Positions 45,130 through 57,519 of a stretch of 64,000 bases of DNA are shown here, in pieces. Location of the stretch: contig NC_085138.1 of assembly GCF_035046485.1 (NCBI RefSeq), forward strand, positions 59,873,254-59,937,253. Reading direction: 5' to 3'. Position 1 is the first letter of the stretch. Every line of letters starts with the position of its first letter. A model generated the notes under the pieces. It was not told the DNA's origin and searched no databases. It saw only the letters and a program-made list of their open reading frames with translations. This DNA comes from Aedes albopictus (Eukaryota > Arthropoda > Insecta > Diptera > Culicidae). The translations under genes and the position numbers were made by a program.

Positions 45130-46640
45130 ACATCATCTGTAGCACGCGGTGCTTGTAAACTCTGAGGGCTTGCCAGTTAATTGGTTTGAAATGTTGGTGC
45201 CGAAATAATGGCCAAGCATTGTAGAATAAACCAGCTAAATTTTAGCCTCTTGCCTGTATAGAGTCACCCTTACGTTTAACTCACTCATAAATTGATTTCG
45301 AAGATTTTAGATTAAAATTTTATGTCATGTAAGTACTTTTTCTCGGAAATCATAACGATCAATGATTCATCATTTTTAAAACTCTTCCCAACCCATTTGC
45401 CAGGGCCAGCACCGATTTTCCCTCTACTAGACCCACCCTCGAAGATTAACCTTTTACAACAATAATTGCACAAATCAGCGTCTCGAAAAATTACATTTTC
45501 ATTTTCCATGCCATTTCCGCCATTTAGCTCCAACACAGCTTCGTAATCCCCCGTCGTCGGTCGCTGTCCCGCTCCGCCTCCGCACAGGAATCAAAACGAC
45601 AATCATGATTGGGCTCCCCGCCCGGTCGGGCTCTCTGCACGCTGACTCTAGTTGGTACCTACACCAAGTCGAAGCCGGGGCGCGGGCGCCGCCGCTGCCT
45701 TTGTTGGACTTTTCAACCCTGATGGGGCGCAAAAGTGAAAAAAAACAGCTTGTAAGCGCCCCATCGATGGTCCTCGGCTCTCTGTTGTTGCTGCATTTTC
45801 CACTTTTCCCTCGACTTCCTTTATGAGATTGTTGTTGAATACATTTTTTTCCCTACGTTTGGATACCCTTTTTTCGCTTGTGCGAAACTCTTCAGCCAAA
45901 ACAACAACGGGGGAAATATGACAAGGAAAAGCTCGTTTCACCATTTCACATTGCTGTGCTGCTATGGCATTTGGTCGGGGTTCGAGATGGTAGCTGCTGC
46001 AGCTGCCGTTGTTGTTAGGTAGGCTCGAATGGTGACGCTCAAGTAGCAAGTAATTTAGCGAATCGGAATGGAAATGAATTGCTGGCTTGGCTTGGCTGCC
46101 GGTGCGCTTTTCAGGTGAAGAGTGATTTTTTTGTTTTGCTATGATTTTTTTCTGCGACTGTGCAATGTTGATTTTTTGTTTGTAACGACGGTAACCAAAT
46201 GGGCGAGCACAATATGCTTGGTCAATGGCACTTGAAAACGTTTTGAGCGCGTTTGCACTTGAATTTGTGCAATTGTATCGAGAGGGCTTTCATGGTTTTT
46301 GTTAGGAATGATCGACGACGAGAAATTTGTTGCAAGCAATAATGGCGAAAGCATGTATCGTTGATTGTGAAAACATTTATTAGACAGGTGTTTAGAAGAA
46401 TAACTCTAAAAGCAATATTTCCCGTTCTTCTTCTTCTACGTCCACTTTATTCTGGCCAACCGACACTGTGTGGCACCAGATGTCGTTCAATGTCCGCCTA
46501 TTTCTGGTAATGAGCCCTGAACACGGACGGTCAAGGAGGGACACAACTAGGTAGTGTCCTGGTAGTGTCCGAGAATCATGAAGCTCTACATCCTACCAAA
46601 GAGCTAGGAGAAGGATGCATAGATGCCGTATACAGCTGTA
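45130..46640. other. TE-poor island, GC-balanced
   Basis: 45540-46060 is compositionally rich with CGCGGGCGCCGCCGCTG and CTGCAGCTGCCG patches and overlapping short ORFs on both strands that show no domain. No repeat is recognised, so it may be retained host intronic sequence. Confidence 0.35.
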
Positions 46641-47749
46641 TAAATTCACGCATTTGATAAAACAGAGTACTGTCTTCGGAAAAGTTGTTGCAAATTGAGT
46701 CCTCTATTAGTTAAAAATGGTAATATTTATATTCGGGACTTCATTGATAAGCTAGAACATCCTGAACACCATGAAATTTGGTAAAACGAAATAATTGACA
46801 TACCAGTTGTTTTAAAAGCTGAACTTGGATGTGGGTTACGTTTATATGTATTCAATTAACCTTCGCCAAGAATATCAAAAAGTGTTTTATATTCTGGGAT
46901 GTTCTAGGTGTTACAAACTGTCCTATAGTGAAGTCTGCATCTGTCCTATAGTGAAGTCTGAATCTGCAAGAATAATTTTATGTGTTTTCGCCATAAATAA
47001 TAGCATTGCATAAACTACTGAGTTCCATGAAGCTCTTGAAATCTACAATATCATTTATAGACACCATAGGGATATTCCAGGTCAGGAAAACTACCTTGGA
47101 GTTCAGAACTTCAGGTCTCCACTCGTTACAGTAGCCATATCTGTTATACTGAGTAACGATGCATAATCAACCGCAATTACTGGAGCATTCTGAATTCTAC
47201 TAGCTTATTATAAACCTTTGGGACATTCAGGGTTGATCGACTGTTCTATAATGAAATCCTTCAAATCTATAAGAATAACTTTGTGTTTTAATCATAAATA
47301 ATAGTATTGCATAATCTACTGTCATCCGCGAAGCTCTTGAAGTCTCAAATTTCATTTAGAGACACTTCAGGGATTTTCCAGGTAAGCCAAACTACCTTGG
47401 AGTTCAGAATTTGAGATCTGCACTCGTAACAGTATCCATATCCGTTATACTGAGTAACGCTGCATAATCAACCACAGTTACTTGAGTATTTTGAAGTCTA
47501 CTTTTTTTATAAGCCTTTGGGATATTCAGGTTCGTTCAAACTGTTCCCACGGTGTGCCAAAAACCGTTATTAACAAATAAAAATGTCCACCCAAATAACA
47601 CCCGGCATTCGAAAGATATACTGTTCTAGTATCTCCTCTGAAAACTTGAAAATGTTTCATCGAGGGAAACTAAAGTTTTTGTTATTTGAAGATTTTGAGC
47701 CTTTTCTAAAGGATTTTCTTTTATGAGTAAATATGCGTGCACGGTGTAC

Positions 47750-48735
47750 CCCGAGCAGGGGAGAATACCAAATTGATAACTACGAAATCACATAACCTGT
47801 TTTTATATCTTATTTTGTTATTATTAATTTATCAAAGCAGAGCTTTTCCATAACAAATTTTGTTGGACAATCTCAATTTGTTATAATCAAGCTATTGATA
47901 TACATTCATCAAATTACATTTCAATAACATATTTTGTTGAGGTACAAGTTTTGTTATTGTTGTATTTTTGATCAACTTATCAACAATAGCACAACAGTAG
48001 CAAGTTTTGAAATCAAAGCAACATAGTTCGAGATTAACTTAGATTACGTTATTTTCCATAATGAGGGAGAATGTGCGTACATATGCTCTGTACATCTTGT
48101 ATTATTAGATTATTTTCTCAGCTTGTATTTTTCGTAGATTTTCTATAATAACTAGCAATGGTTACTGATATGCTCTAAACGCTTGTTTTGTTATTCATAT
48201 AGGGCCTTGTAGCATTTTGGAAGGTGAACCTATTTTGGGCACTTGATGCTATAACTAAGTCAGTTTCAAACCAATTGGTTTGAATTTTTGTATAGGGTTA
48301 GATACTGTACGTAACTCATCTTGTGTCAATTAGGTATAAAATTGATTTAGCTATTGCGGCAAGTATCAAAAATAGGTACACCTGCCCAAATGGTACAAGA
48401 CCCTAGCATTATTACTTACTTTGTTAATAGTTTGATATCATAACTAATTTTGCTTTCGGATTGTTATTAATAACTTTAAAATAACAACATTTGTTATTGA
48501 CATATTTCCAAAATTCATTGTTATTATGTTGTTATCAAACTAACATAACATGTTATTAAATTGATCCTCCAGGAACATTTTTTTGTTATGATTTTTGTTA
48601 TTTTGCCGCTTATGACAGCCAAGTTTATAACATAATTTGTTATGTTAATAACAAGAAAATAACTTATTTCATTACTCAGTTATTTTGCCAAAATAACACA
48701 TTTTCTTATGCTGTTGTTATTGCCTTCTGCTCGGG
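47750..48735. mobile_element. MITE with CCCGAGCAG ends (copy 2)
   Basis: The left end is CCCGAGCAGGGGAGAATA and the right end GCCTTCTGCTCGGG. The interior is rich in TTTGTTATT/AATAACA. The right 200 bp closely matches the inverse of the left 200 bp of copy 1 (shared AAATAACTGAGTAATGAAAT-type stretch). It is uninterrupted and 986 bp long. Confidence 0.85.
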
Positions 48736-48826
48736 ACCTGATACCGCTATTAACAAATAAAAATGTACTCTAAATTAGCACCCGGCATTCGAAAAATGTA
48801 CTATTTTAGCATATCCTCCGAAAATT

Positions 48827-49114
48827 GGAGGGCCCATATAGCCGAGGCGGTAAACGCACGGGTATTCAGCATGACCATGCTGAGGGTGACGGGTTCGATT
48901 CCCGGTCGGTCCAGGATCTTTTCGTATAGGAAATTTCCTTGACTTCCTTGGGCATAGAGTATCTTCGTGCCTGCCACACGATATACACATGCAAAATGGT
49001 CATTGGCAGAGGAAGCTCTCAGTTAATAACTGTGGAAGTGCTCATAGAACACTAAGCTGAGAAGCAGGCTTTGTCCCAGTGTGGACGTTACGCCAAGAAG
49101 AGAGAGAGAGAGAG
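48827..49114 (+). mobile_element. tRNA-derived SINE, second family
   Basis: The tRNA-like head has A box TAGCCGAGGCGGTAAACG and B box GGTTCGATTCCCGG. The body ends TAACTGTGGAAGTGCTCATA, GAACACTAAG and an AAGAAGAGAGAGAG tail. The head differs from the Feilai-like copies, but the 3' body is shared with them. Confidence 0.8.
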
Positions 49115-49660
49115 GTTTATGGCACACCGTGGTTCTATAACGAAGTCCTGCAAATCTACAATTAAAACTTTATGTGTTTTCACCATAAATAATGGGATAG
49201 CATAATCTGCTGAGATCTGTATTAACCTTTCAGAAGACTCACTGGACATGATAGATTGTAAATCATAGCTTTGTATAATGAAAGTAGTTACCGTTACACA
49301 CGTAGACTTTAGGATCTAAACTCAAGAACAGTTTGTATGGCCTAGGATATTCCAACTAATCTGATACTGTCTATTAAACTTTCAGAAGACAATCTGGACA
49401 TGATAGATTACAAATCGTAGCTTTGTGTAACGAAATAAGTTACCATTACACCCGTAGTCTTTAGGATCTAAACTCAAGAACAGTTTTGATGACCTAGGAT
49501 GTCCCGACTGATCTGATACTGTCAATTGAACTTTAAGAAGACTTACTGGATATGATAGATTACATTATAGCTTTGTATAATAAAAGAAGTTACCGTTACA
49601 CCCATAGACTTAGCGATCTAAACTCAAGAATAGTTTGGATGGCCTAGGAAATTCAGAAAA

Positions 49661-50808
49661 AATATTTTGCAAAATATTTCAACATTTTAATGCTATTGAT
49701 CACCAAAACTACAGAAAAACGTGGAAAAACTCCATAAAAATACTTGGAAAAATTCCGGCTTCAAAGGGTTAAGGCACACAAGCAAATATGATTCGATATT
49801 CTCCACCAATTGAAATCACTGAAGATGAACAAGGCTTCGGTTTCAGATGGTATTCCGACCGTAACCCATTAAGGCGGTCATGACGGCTCGCCCTGGCATG
49901 TTCTGAATGGCTTTGCACTTATGCCTGGACTGAGGCGGAATTCCTAAGGGACGAAAAAGACATACATTGCAGTTCTATTGTCCAAACATGGAAAGCCAGT
50001 TGTTGACCGGTGGCGTACAGACACATCTGTCTGCTGCAGTGTTGCAAAAATTCATCTCATTCATTTGAACACTAACCAACAAATCTTTTCTTTTATTTTT
50101 TTCCTTCCATTCATGTTTAAAACGATTTCATACAATGAGAGCACGTATTAAATGAGAAGCGAATCCTTGTCAATTGAATACCCTTGTCACTCGAATGAGT
50201 AGATGGGCACGAAACATGAAAAATCCTGCAAAATTCCGCCAGACTGAAAAAATATCAAATGTCGGGTAAATTTTTATCGAATGTTGGGCCACTGTTGGAC
50301 AAACATCGAACAAGTATTGGGTTTGGTGGCCAAAATAGAAAAAAAGGGTGAATAATAGGTTGATGTCGGGTTTGACGTCATCAATTATAATACCATAATA
50401 CCATAATACCATAATACCATAATTATGGTAAAAGTTTTAAACCTACAACACCACACATTTTGCTTCCTAGCTTCAGCTCAATAGAATGAAATGTGCCTTT
50501 CTTTTTTATTTAGGGATTTTCTACCGTCAATTGATTCAATTGATATTTCGGTAGATAATGAAAAATGAGTGGTTACCATTCTCAATTTCAGCTTAAAATG
50601 TCGGTTGATACTGACATTTCGCAGCACTGGTCCACTGAACATTTCCAGCAAACTGTTGGAGCGGAGGCAGTTGGTATATAACGAAAGGCATGCTGAAAGC
50701 TGAGATGACTTTGGGCTCTCGGACAACCTGTATGATTCCCGAGGTTCCAGCTTATTGGACAGAACGCAATTTTGCCGAATGCCGTGGCCGAAAAATAAAT
50801 GATGAACT
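49661..50808. other. No recognisable gene
   Basis: AT-rich. A short (ATAATACC)n run occurs at about 50390-50425. ORFs are short and unconvincing. Confidence 0.4.
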
Positions 50809-51099
50809 TAAGGGGGCTATTTTATAACTCGAGTCGATTAAATCGGGTCGCCTGCTATCACTGTCGAGTCGAGCAGAAAAGCGATCACAGAAACCGACTA
50901 GCTCGACAGTCGACAGCAGAAGAGTGGTCGATTCGCGATTTTGACAGTTTACTGAGAGGAATTTTGTTTACACAAGCTTTTTACGAGCGGCCGCGTCGTT
51001 GAATGTTGGTGTCTGCGGCAAACATGTCCAGCTGGGTGATGCGTGTCTGGTAGTGGTCATGTGGAACCGGCCAACCCAATCTGGTCCTGTTGCGGGCAT

Positions 51100-51840
51100 C
51101 GAAATTACACCCGCGGGGACCTGGATCGTGAACATTTCGGTCAGGGCACCAAAACCAGGCATGCGAAGGCTCTGTCTACATGATTTTTTATATTCATCTT
51201 CTTGGTCACCGTAAAACGTCAAATGGCCTCCCTGGCCAACCATTGGTCAACCCATGGCCACCGGAATGTGCTCTGCAAAAGCCTATTTCGAGGACGTTTT
51301 GGCCATACGGTCAAAACTAGAAATGCGACGGCTCTTCATGATTTTTCATATCCATCATTTTAGTAACCATGAAAAGGTCTAATGGTCTTCCTTACCAACC
51401 CGTGGCCACTGAAATATACCCTGGAGGAACCTGTTCCGAGGACCTTTAGACCATGGTGCCAAATTTAGGCATGCGACGGCTCTATCTTCATGCTTTTTCA
51501 TATCCATCATCTTGGTTACCGTAAAAAGGTCCAATGTCCTCCCTGGCCAATCGAAATGCGTCCTGAAGGTGCTTTCTTCGTGAACGCCAAAACTAGGCAT
51601 GCGACGGTCTATCTTCTTGATTATTTATATAAATAAATTATCTTTTTTTTTTCCTCCCCGCTATAGGGCAATCAAGCCACTACATATAATAAGCTGAACT
51701 TTTGTGACATCCATCATCCATAAAAAGGACCAATGGCCAGGCGGCTGTGGTAATCCCGTGGTCATAAGAATGTGACCTGGAGAAATCTGTTTCGAGGACG
51801 TTCAGGCCATGGAGCCAGAACTACGCATGCGACGGCTCTA
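51100..51840. repeat. Subterminal tandem repeats, about 120-170 bp, left side
   Basis: Roughly five diverged units share GCATGCGACGGCTCTATCTT, TTTTTCATATCCATCATCTT and AATGKCCTCCCTGGCCAA. Inverted relatives lie at 55460-55680 (GAGCCGCCGCATGCCT, GATGATGGATATGATGAA). Short ORFs through them are not conserved as proteins. Confidence 0.7.
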
Positions 51841-51845
51841 TTTTC

Positions 51846-54800
51846 ATGAATTTTCCTCTCTGGTCCTCCAGAAATTCCAACAGGAATTCCTCCGGCAATT
51901 CCTCCAGGAATTCCTCTAGAAATTCTTCAAGGAATTCCTCCAGGAATTCCTCCGGGAATTCCTACAGGAATTCCTCCGGGAATTCCTACAGAAATTCCTC
52001 CGGGAATTCCTACAGAAATTCCTCCGGGAATTCCTACAGGAATTCCTCTAGTAATTACTCCAGAAATTTCAGTAGGAAATCCTTCAGAATTTCTAGGAAT
52101 TTCTCCGCAAATTCCTCTAAGATTTTTTCCAAAAATTCCTCTAGGAATTTCTCCAGAAATTCCTCTAGGAATTTGCCCAGAAATTCCTTTCTCCAGAAAT
52201 TCCTCTAGGAATATGTTCAGAAATTCCTCTAGGAATTTGTTCAAAAATTCCTCTAGGATTTTTTTTTCAGAAATTCCCCTACGAATTTCTCCAGAAATTC
52301 CTCTAGGAATTTCTCCAGAAATTCCTCAAGGAATTTCTCCAGAAATTCCTCAAGGAATTTCTCCAGAAATTCCTCAAGGAATTTCTCCAGAAATTCCTCA
52401 AGGAATTTCTCCAGAAATTCCTCAAGGAATTTCTCCAGAAATTCCTCTAGGAATTTCTCCCAAAATTCCTCTAGGAATTTCTCCAGAAATTCCTCTAGGA
52501 ATTTCTCCAGAAAAAAATCCAAAAGGAATTTCTCCAAAAATTCCTCTACGAATTTCTCCAGACATTCCTCTAGAAATTTTACCAGGAATTCCTCTTGGAA
52601 TTTCTTCAGAAATTCCCTAAGAAATTTCTCCAGAAATTCCTCTAGGAATTTCTCCAAAAATTCCTTTAGGAATTTCTCCAGAAATTCCTCTACGAATTTC
52701 TCCAGAAATTTCTCTAGAAATTCCACCAGGAATTCCTCAAGGAATTTCTCCAGAAATTCCTCAAGGAATTTCTCCAGAAATTCCTCTAGGAATTTCTCCC
52801 AAAATTCCTCTAGTAATTCCTCCAGAAATTCCTCTAGAAATTCTTCCAGAAATTCATCTTGGAATTTCTCTAGAAATTCCTAGAAGAATTTCTGGAGAAA
52901 TGCCCAGAGGAATTTCTGGAGGAATTTAAATCATTGGAGGAATTCCTGGAGGAATTCCTTGAAGAATTTTAAGAGGAATTCCTGGAGAAATTCGTGAAGG
53001 AATTCCTGCAGGAATTTCGGGAGGAATTCCTGCAGAAATTTCCGGCGGAACTTCTGGAGGAATTCCTGGAGGAATTTCCAGAGGAATTCCCGGAGGAATT
53101 TCCGGAGGAATTTCTGGAGGAATTTCAGGAGGAATTTCAGGAGAAATTCCCGGAGGAATTTCCGGAGGAATTCCTCAAGGTATTTCTCCACAAATTCCTT
53201 CAAGGGTTTCATCCAGAATTTCTCCAGAAATTCCTCTAGGAATTCTTCTGAATATTGCTCTGGAGGAATTCCTAGGGGAATTCCTAGAGATATTCCAGGA
53301 GGAATTCCTAGAGAAATTTCCAGAGGAATTCCTAGAAAAGTTTCCAGAGAAATTTCCAGAGCAATTTCTAGAGGAATATTCGGAGGAATTCCTAGGGAAT
53401 TTAACGGAGGAATTCCTTGAGGAATGATGTTGGAATTCCTGGAGGAATTTCTGAAAAAAATCTGGAGGAACTTGGGTGGAACATCTAGAAGAATTTGTGG
53501 AGGAATTCCTTGGAGAGTTCTGGAGATATTCCTAGAGGAATTTGTGGATAAATTTTTGGAGGAATTTCCGGAGGAATTCCTGGCGAAATTTCCGGAGGAA
53601 TCCCTAGAGGAACTTTCGGAGGAATTCCTGGAGGAATTTCCGGAGGAATTACTAGAGGAATTCCTAGATGAATTTTTGGAGTAAATCCTAGAGGACATTA
53701 TACAGGAATTGCTGGAGAAATACCGAAAGAAATTTCTGGAGGAATTCCCAGAGGAATTTCTGGAGAAATGACTAGAAGAATGTCTGGAGCAATTCCTAGA
53801 GGAATTTCTGGAAAAATTCCTAATGGAAATTCCTAGAGGAATTTCTGGGAAATTCCTAGAGGAATTTCTGGGAAATTCCTAGAGGAATTTCTGGGAAATT
53901 CCTAGAGGAATTTCTGGGAAATTCCTAGAGGAATTTCTGGAGAAATTCCTAGAGAAATTCCTGGTTAAATTTCTAGAGGAATTTCTGGAGAAATTCCTAG
54001 AGGAATTTTTGGAGAAATTCCTAGAGGAATTTCTGGGAATTCCTAAAGGAATTTCTGGGAATTCCTAAAGGAATTTCTGGGAAATTTGTAGAGAAATTTC
54101 TGGAGAAATTCCTTGAGGAATTCCAGGTGAAATTTCTAGAGGAATTTCTGGAGAAATTCGTAGAGGAATTTTTGGAGAAATTCCTAGAGGAATTTCTGGA
54201 GAAATACCTAGAGGAATTTCTGGAGAAATTCCTAGAAGAATTTCTTCAGAAATTTCTTGAGGAATTTCTGGATTAATTCTCAGAGGAATTTCTGGGAAAT
54301 TCTTAGGGGAATTTCTGGAGAAATTCCTAGAGGAATTCTAAGAGGAATTTATAGAGGAATTTCTGGGGAAATTCGTAGAGGAATATTTGGGAAATTCCTA
54401 GAGGAATTTCCGGAGAAATTCCTAGAGGAATTTCTGGAGAAATTTCTTGAGGAATTTTTGGAGAAACTCCTAGAGGAATTTCCGGAGAAATTCCTAAAGG
54501 AATTTCTGGAGAAATTCCTACAGGAATTTCCGGAGAAATTTCTGAGGAAATTCCTAGAGGAATTTCTGAAGATTTTCCTAGAGGAATTTCTGGAAAAAAT
54601 CCTAGAGGAATTCCTGGTTAAATTTCTAGAGGAACTTCTGGAGAAATTCCTAGATGAATTTTTGGAGAAATTCCTAGAGGAATTTCTGGGAAATTCTTAG
54701 GGGAATTTCTGGGAAATTCGTAGAGGAATTTCTGGAAAAATTCCCTGAGGAATTCTTGGTGAAATTTCTAGAGGAATTTCTGGGGAAATTCGTAGAGGAA

Positions 54801-55170
54801 TTTTTGGAGAAATTCCTAGAGGAATTTCTGGAGAAATTCGTAGAGGAATTTCTGGAGAAATTCCTAGATGAATTTCTGGAGAAATTTCTTGAGGAATTTC
54901 TGGATAAATTCTCAGAGGAATTTCTGGGAAACTCTTAGAGGAATTTCTGGAGAAATTCCAAGAGGAATTTCTAGAGGAACTTCTGGAGAAATTCGTAGAG
55001 GAATTTCTGGAGGAATTCCTGGAGGAATTCCTGGAGGATTTGCTAGAGGAATTCCTGGAGGAATTCATAGAGGAATTTCTGGGGGAATTCCTAGAGGAAT
55101 TTCTGGAGGAATTCCTAGAGGAATTTCTGGAGGAATTCCTAGAGGAATTTCTGGAGGAACTAATTAATGA
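51846..55170. repeat. Young 24 bp-period satellite, GGAATTTCTGGAGAAATTCC class
   Basis: The core unit is 24 bp: GGAATTTCTCCAGAAATTCC plus TCAA or TCTA in 51846-52870, and the reverse sense GGAATTTCTGGAGAAATTCC plus TAGA from about 52880 onward. A brief return to the first sense lies at about 53173-53255. Each unit is two 12 bp half-units in inverted relation, differing only in the central CC/GG and the spacer. All six frames stay open for long stretches because the period is a multiple of three and the unit lacks stops. They yield (EFLEEFLEKF)n, (NSSR)n and (GISPEIPQ)n products that I consider spurious. Confidence 0.9.
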
Positions 55171-56390
55171 GACATGCGATTTGTATGCGGTCTTCGGCAA
55201 AGTTTTAGGTGATAGAGTAGCCTAGAAGTACCAAGGGTCAACTAACGCTCTAGGGAACTTGGGAAAATACTACGGTCGATTGAATGAAAAACATCGTTTT
55301 CCCATAGTAATTCCCATACAAACTTTGAAGGGCTTGTGCAGTCTCAATTTTCAACCAAATGAACTCAAATTTTGGGAGAAGGCATAGAATCTGGTTACGA
55401 ATCGAATAAGCGGTGTGGAGCAAAAACGATTTTTTGAACCACGCTAGTGTACATATATGAAAAATGGTGAATATAGGGCTTTCGCATGCCTAGTTTTGGC
55501 ACTATGGTCAAAATTTCTTCGAAGTTAGCTCCTCCAAGGCACATTCCGGTGGCCACGGGTTCACCAGGGTGGCCGTTGGTTCGCTAAGATGATGGATATG
55601 ATGAATCATCAAGAAAGAGCCGCCGCATGCCTTGCTTTGGTGTCCTGACCAAGGCGGCCTTAACTGAATGCCAAGGTTTCCGCGGGGGCCATTCCTACAC
55701 TCGCGACAGGACCAGATCGGGTTGGTCGGTTCTATATGTCCACTACCAATCAAGCTACCAAACACTCATAATCAGCTGGACATTTTTGCCTAATACACCA
55801 ATATGCTATCTAGTACTGCAACCATAATTTAAAGCGTATGCCGTGTATTGAATACCCGACGCGATCGCTCGTGTATCTCTTTTTGGCGCGACTGATGGAG
55901 GGTTTAAAACGGATTCCAATGAATATTCTAGAGTAGTTTTACTAATAAAATACAAAAAAAAATCCCTACGCGCACAAAGTTGGTAAAAATTCAAAATTTC
56001 ACATCAATCTGTCTGATCGCTGTGCGCAGCAGGCACTGATTACTGTGCGATGACAGGTGGCCGACCGTTTTCATCGAGTCGTTTTAGTGAGTCGAGCATT
56101 CGTTGTGCTAGACTATTTACTCGACATCCATCGACTAACTTGTTTTGTATAATTCGACAACTATCGAGTCACATGAAATTATGGTCGACTCGAGTTATAA
56201 AATAGCCCCCTAAGTTACCATACCATTGTTTCCCGTCCCCGACTCGAAAGAACAGCCTATGCTTCAAAGAAGGGAAAATCTTTGATAAATATTGGCAGTT
56301 TCAACACCAACTAATCCCTGAATATCGAAACTAGAAAGAGTAGCCTATGTTTAAAAGAAGGAAATACTTCTGATGATCATATTTTACTAC

Positions 56391-56640
56391 GGGTCTCCAG
56401 TTAGCCTAGTGGTTAAGGCTATGGATCACCAATCTGGAGACGGTGGGTTCAATTCCCGTTCCAGTCGGAAAAATTTTCTCGACTCCCTGGGCATAGTGTA
56501 TCATTGTCCTTGCCTCACAACATACAAATTCATGCAATGGCAGGCAAAGAAAGCCCTTCAATTAATAACTGTGGAAATGCTTAAAAGAACACTAAGTTGA
56601 AGTGAGGCAGGCCAAGTTTCAGTGGGGACCTAGAGCCATA
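56391..56640 (+). mobile_element. Feilai-like SINE
   Basis: Plus-strand copy with A box TAGCCTAGTGG and B box GGTTCAATTCC (one change from consensus). The body is nearly full length, including AATAACTGTGGAAATGCTTA. It ends near GACCTAGAGCCATA without a GAA tail. Confidence 0.85.
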
Positions 56641-56839
56641 GAGAACTGCTAATGTCAAAAACTTCCTCTGGTATTCTTTTGTACATGATTCGGCCAAATG
56701 GCGTTCGACCAAACGACATTCGGTTAAATGGCTGGACACCGATCCCGAGCAGAGGAGAATAGGAAGTTAATAACTACGTAATCACATAACATGTTTTTAT
56801 ATCTTGTTTTGTTATTATTAAATTATTATTAAATTAATT

Positions 56840-57519
56840 ACACTAGTTTACAGCATTTTTGAACTCGGTAAGCTGATGATCGTTTTTGGTGTAGAATCAT
56901 GCCCTGAGTTTGAAAACGCGAAGGAAAAAAATTACAGTAGAGCGGAAATTTTTCACACTTTCCATACAAGGTTGATGATTTGAAATCGATTTTTGTTCTA
57001 TTTTTAGGCAACGTTGCTAACTTCACGCATCTCATTCTCCGTATTCAATGCTCCGAATGAGCTGATTTTTTTACTGTAACTTGCCTACATATGATATGTC
57101 AAATAAACGTTGAGAAAGAATTTTTAAATTGTTTTTATCTTATTGAAAAAAATACATTTCTTCATATATTTTTGGAAATTTTGCTGAAATTTAAGGAGAT
57201 CGTCCCCAAGACTCGCCAATATCTTGAATTTCATCAAACTGACGCAAAACCTGCATTCATATGATCGAATGGTATTATATTCAGCTTTTAATTTATGGAA
57301 AAAGATTTAAAATTGGTTGATCAAAACGCAAGATATTTGATTTCTATTAAATTCCATATTTTAAAAAGTTGTAAAACTCGATATTGAGCAAAAACTCTAA
57401 AACTGTTCTACTTAAAATTTTTTGAAGCACGGTTTCGAAATCAGCGCTAAATTATGCTTCAAATATTTTGGTCGTTGACAGAAGTTCACGACTTTCGTTT
57501 TATTTTGTAAACTAGTGTT
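56840..57519. mobile_element. Nested element with ACACTAGTTTACA inverted ends
   Basis: ACACTAGTTTACA near 56840 is inverted at the right as TGTAAACTAGTGT. MITE copy 3 sequence (TTATTAAATTA) resumes on both sides. It is about 680 bp and non-coding. Confidence 0.65.

Larger units (their letters stand above)
46640..49660. repeat. Diverged tandem repeats, two periods, interrupted by MITE and SINE
   Basis: Units of about 315 bp share CATAAATAATAG(C/T)ATTGCATAA and GAAGCTCTTGAA (around 46985, 47290 and again 49185). A second block (49205-49650) has three units of about 150 bp with GACATGATAGATT and GATCTAAACTCAAGAA. A segment containing TTAACAAATAAAAATGT and CACCCGGCATTCGAAA occurs at 47570 and again at 48755, on both sides of the MITE at 47750-48735. 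Confidence 0.6.
50812..56210. mobile_element. 5.4 kb TIR element carrying a satellite core
   Basis: The ends begin GGGGGCTATTTTATAACTCG and match for 26 bp in inverted orientation. TAA flanks both sides (50809-50811, 56211-56213). A 3-bp TAA/TTA duplication with G-rich ends is the signature of PIF/Harbinger elements, so a non-autonomous member of that superfamily is the best guess. Subterminal zones rich in TCGACTCGA-like words lie inside each end. Next come inverted GGCATGCGACGGCTC-type repeats (left 51100-51840, right about 55460-55680). The core is satellite (51846-55170). No transposase was found. Confidence 0.8.

Noticed and set aside
52253..55225. Several 100-250 codon ORFs with (EFLEEFLEKF)n or (NSSR)n
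   Set aside because: All frames of the 24 bp satellite are open; no domain, no unique start, both strands equal.
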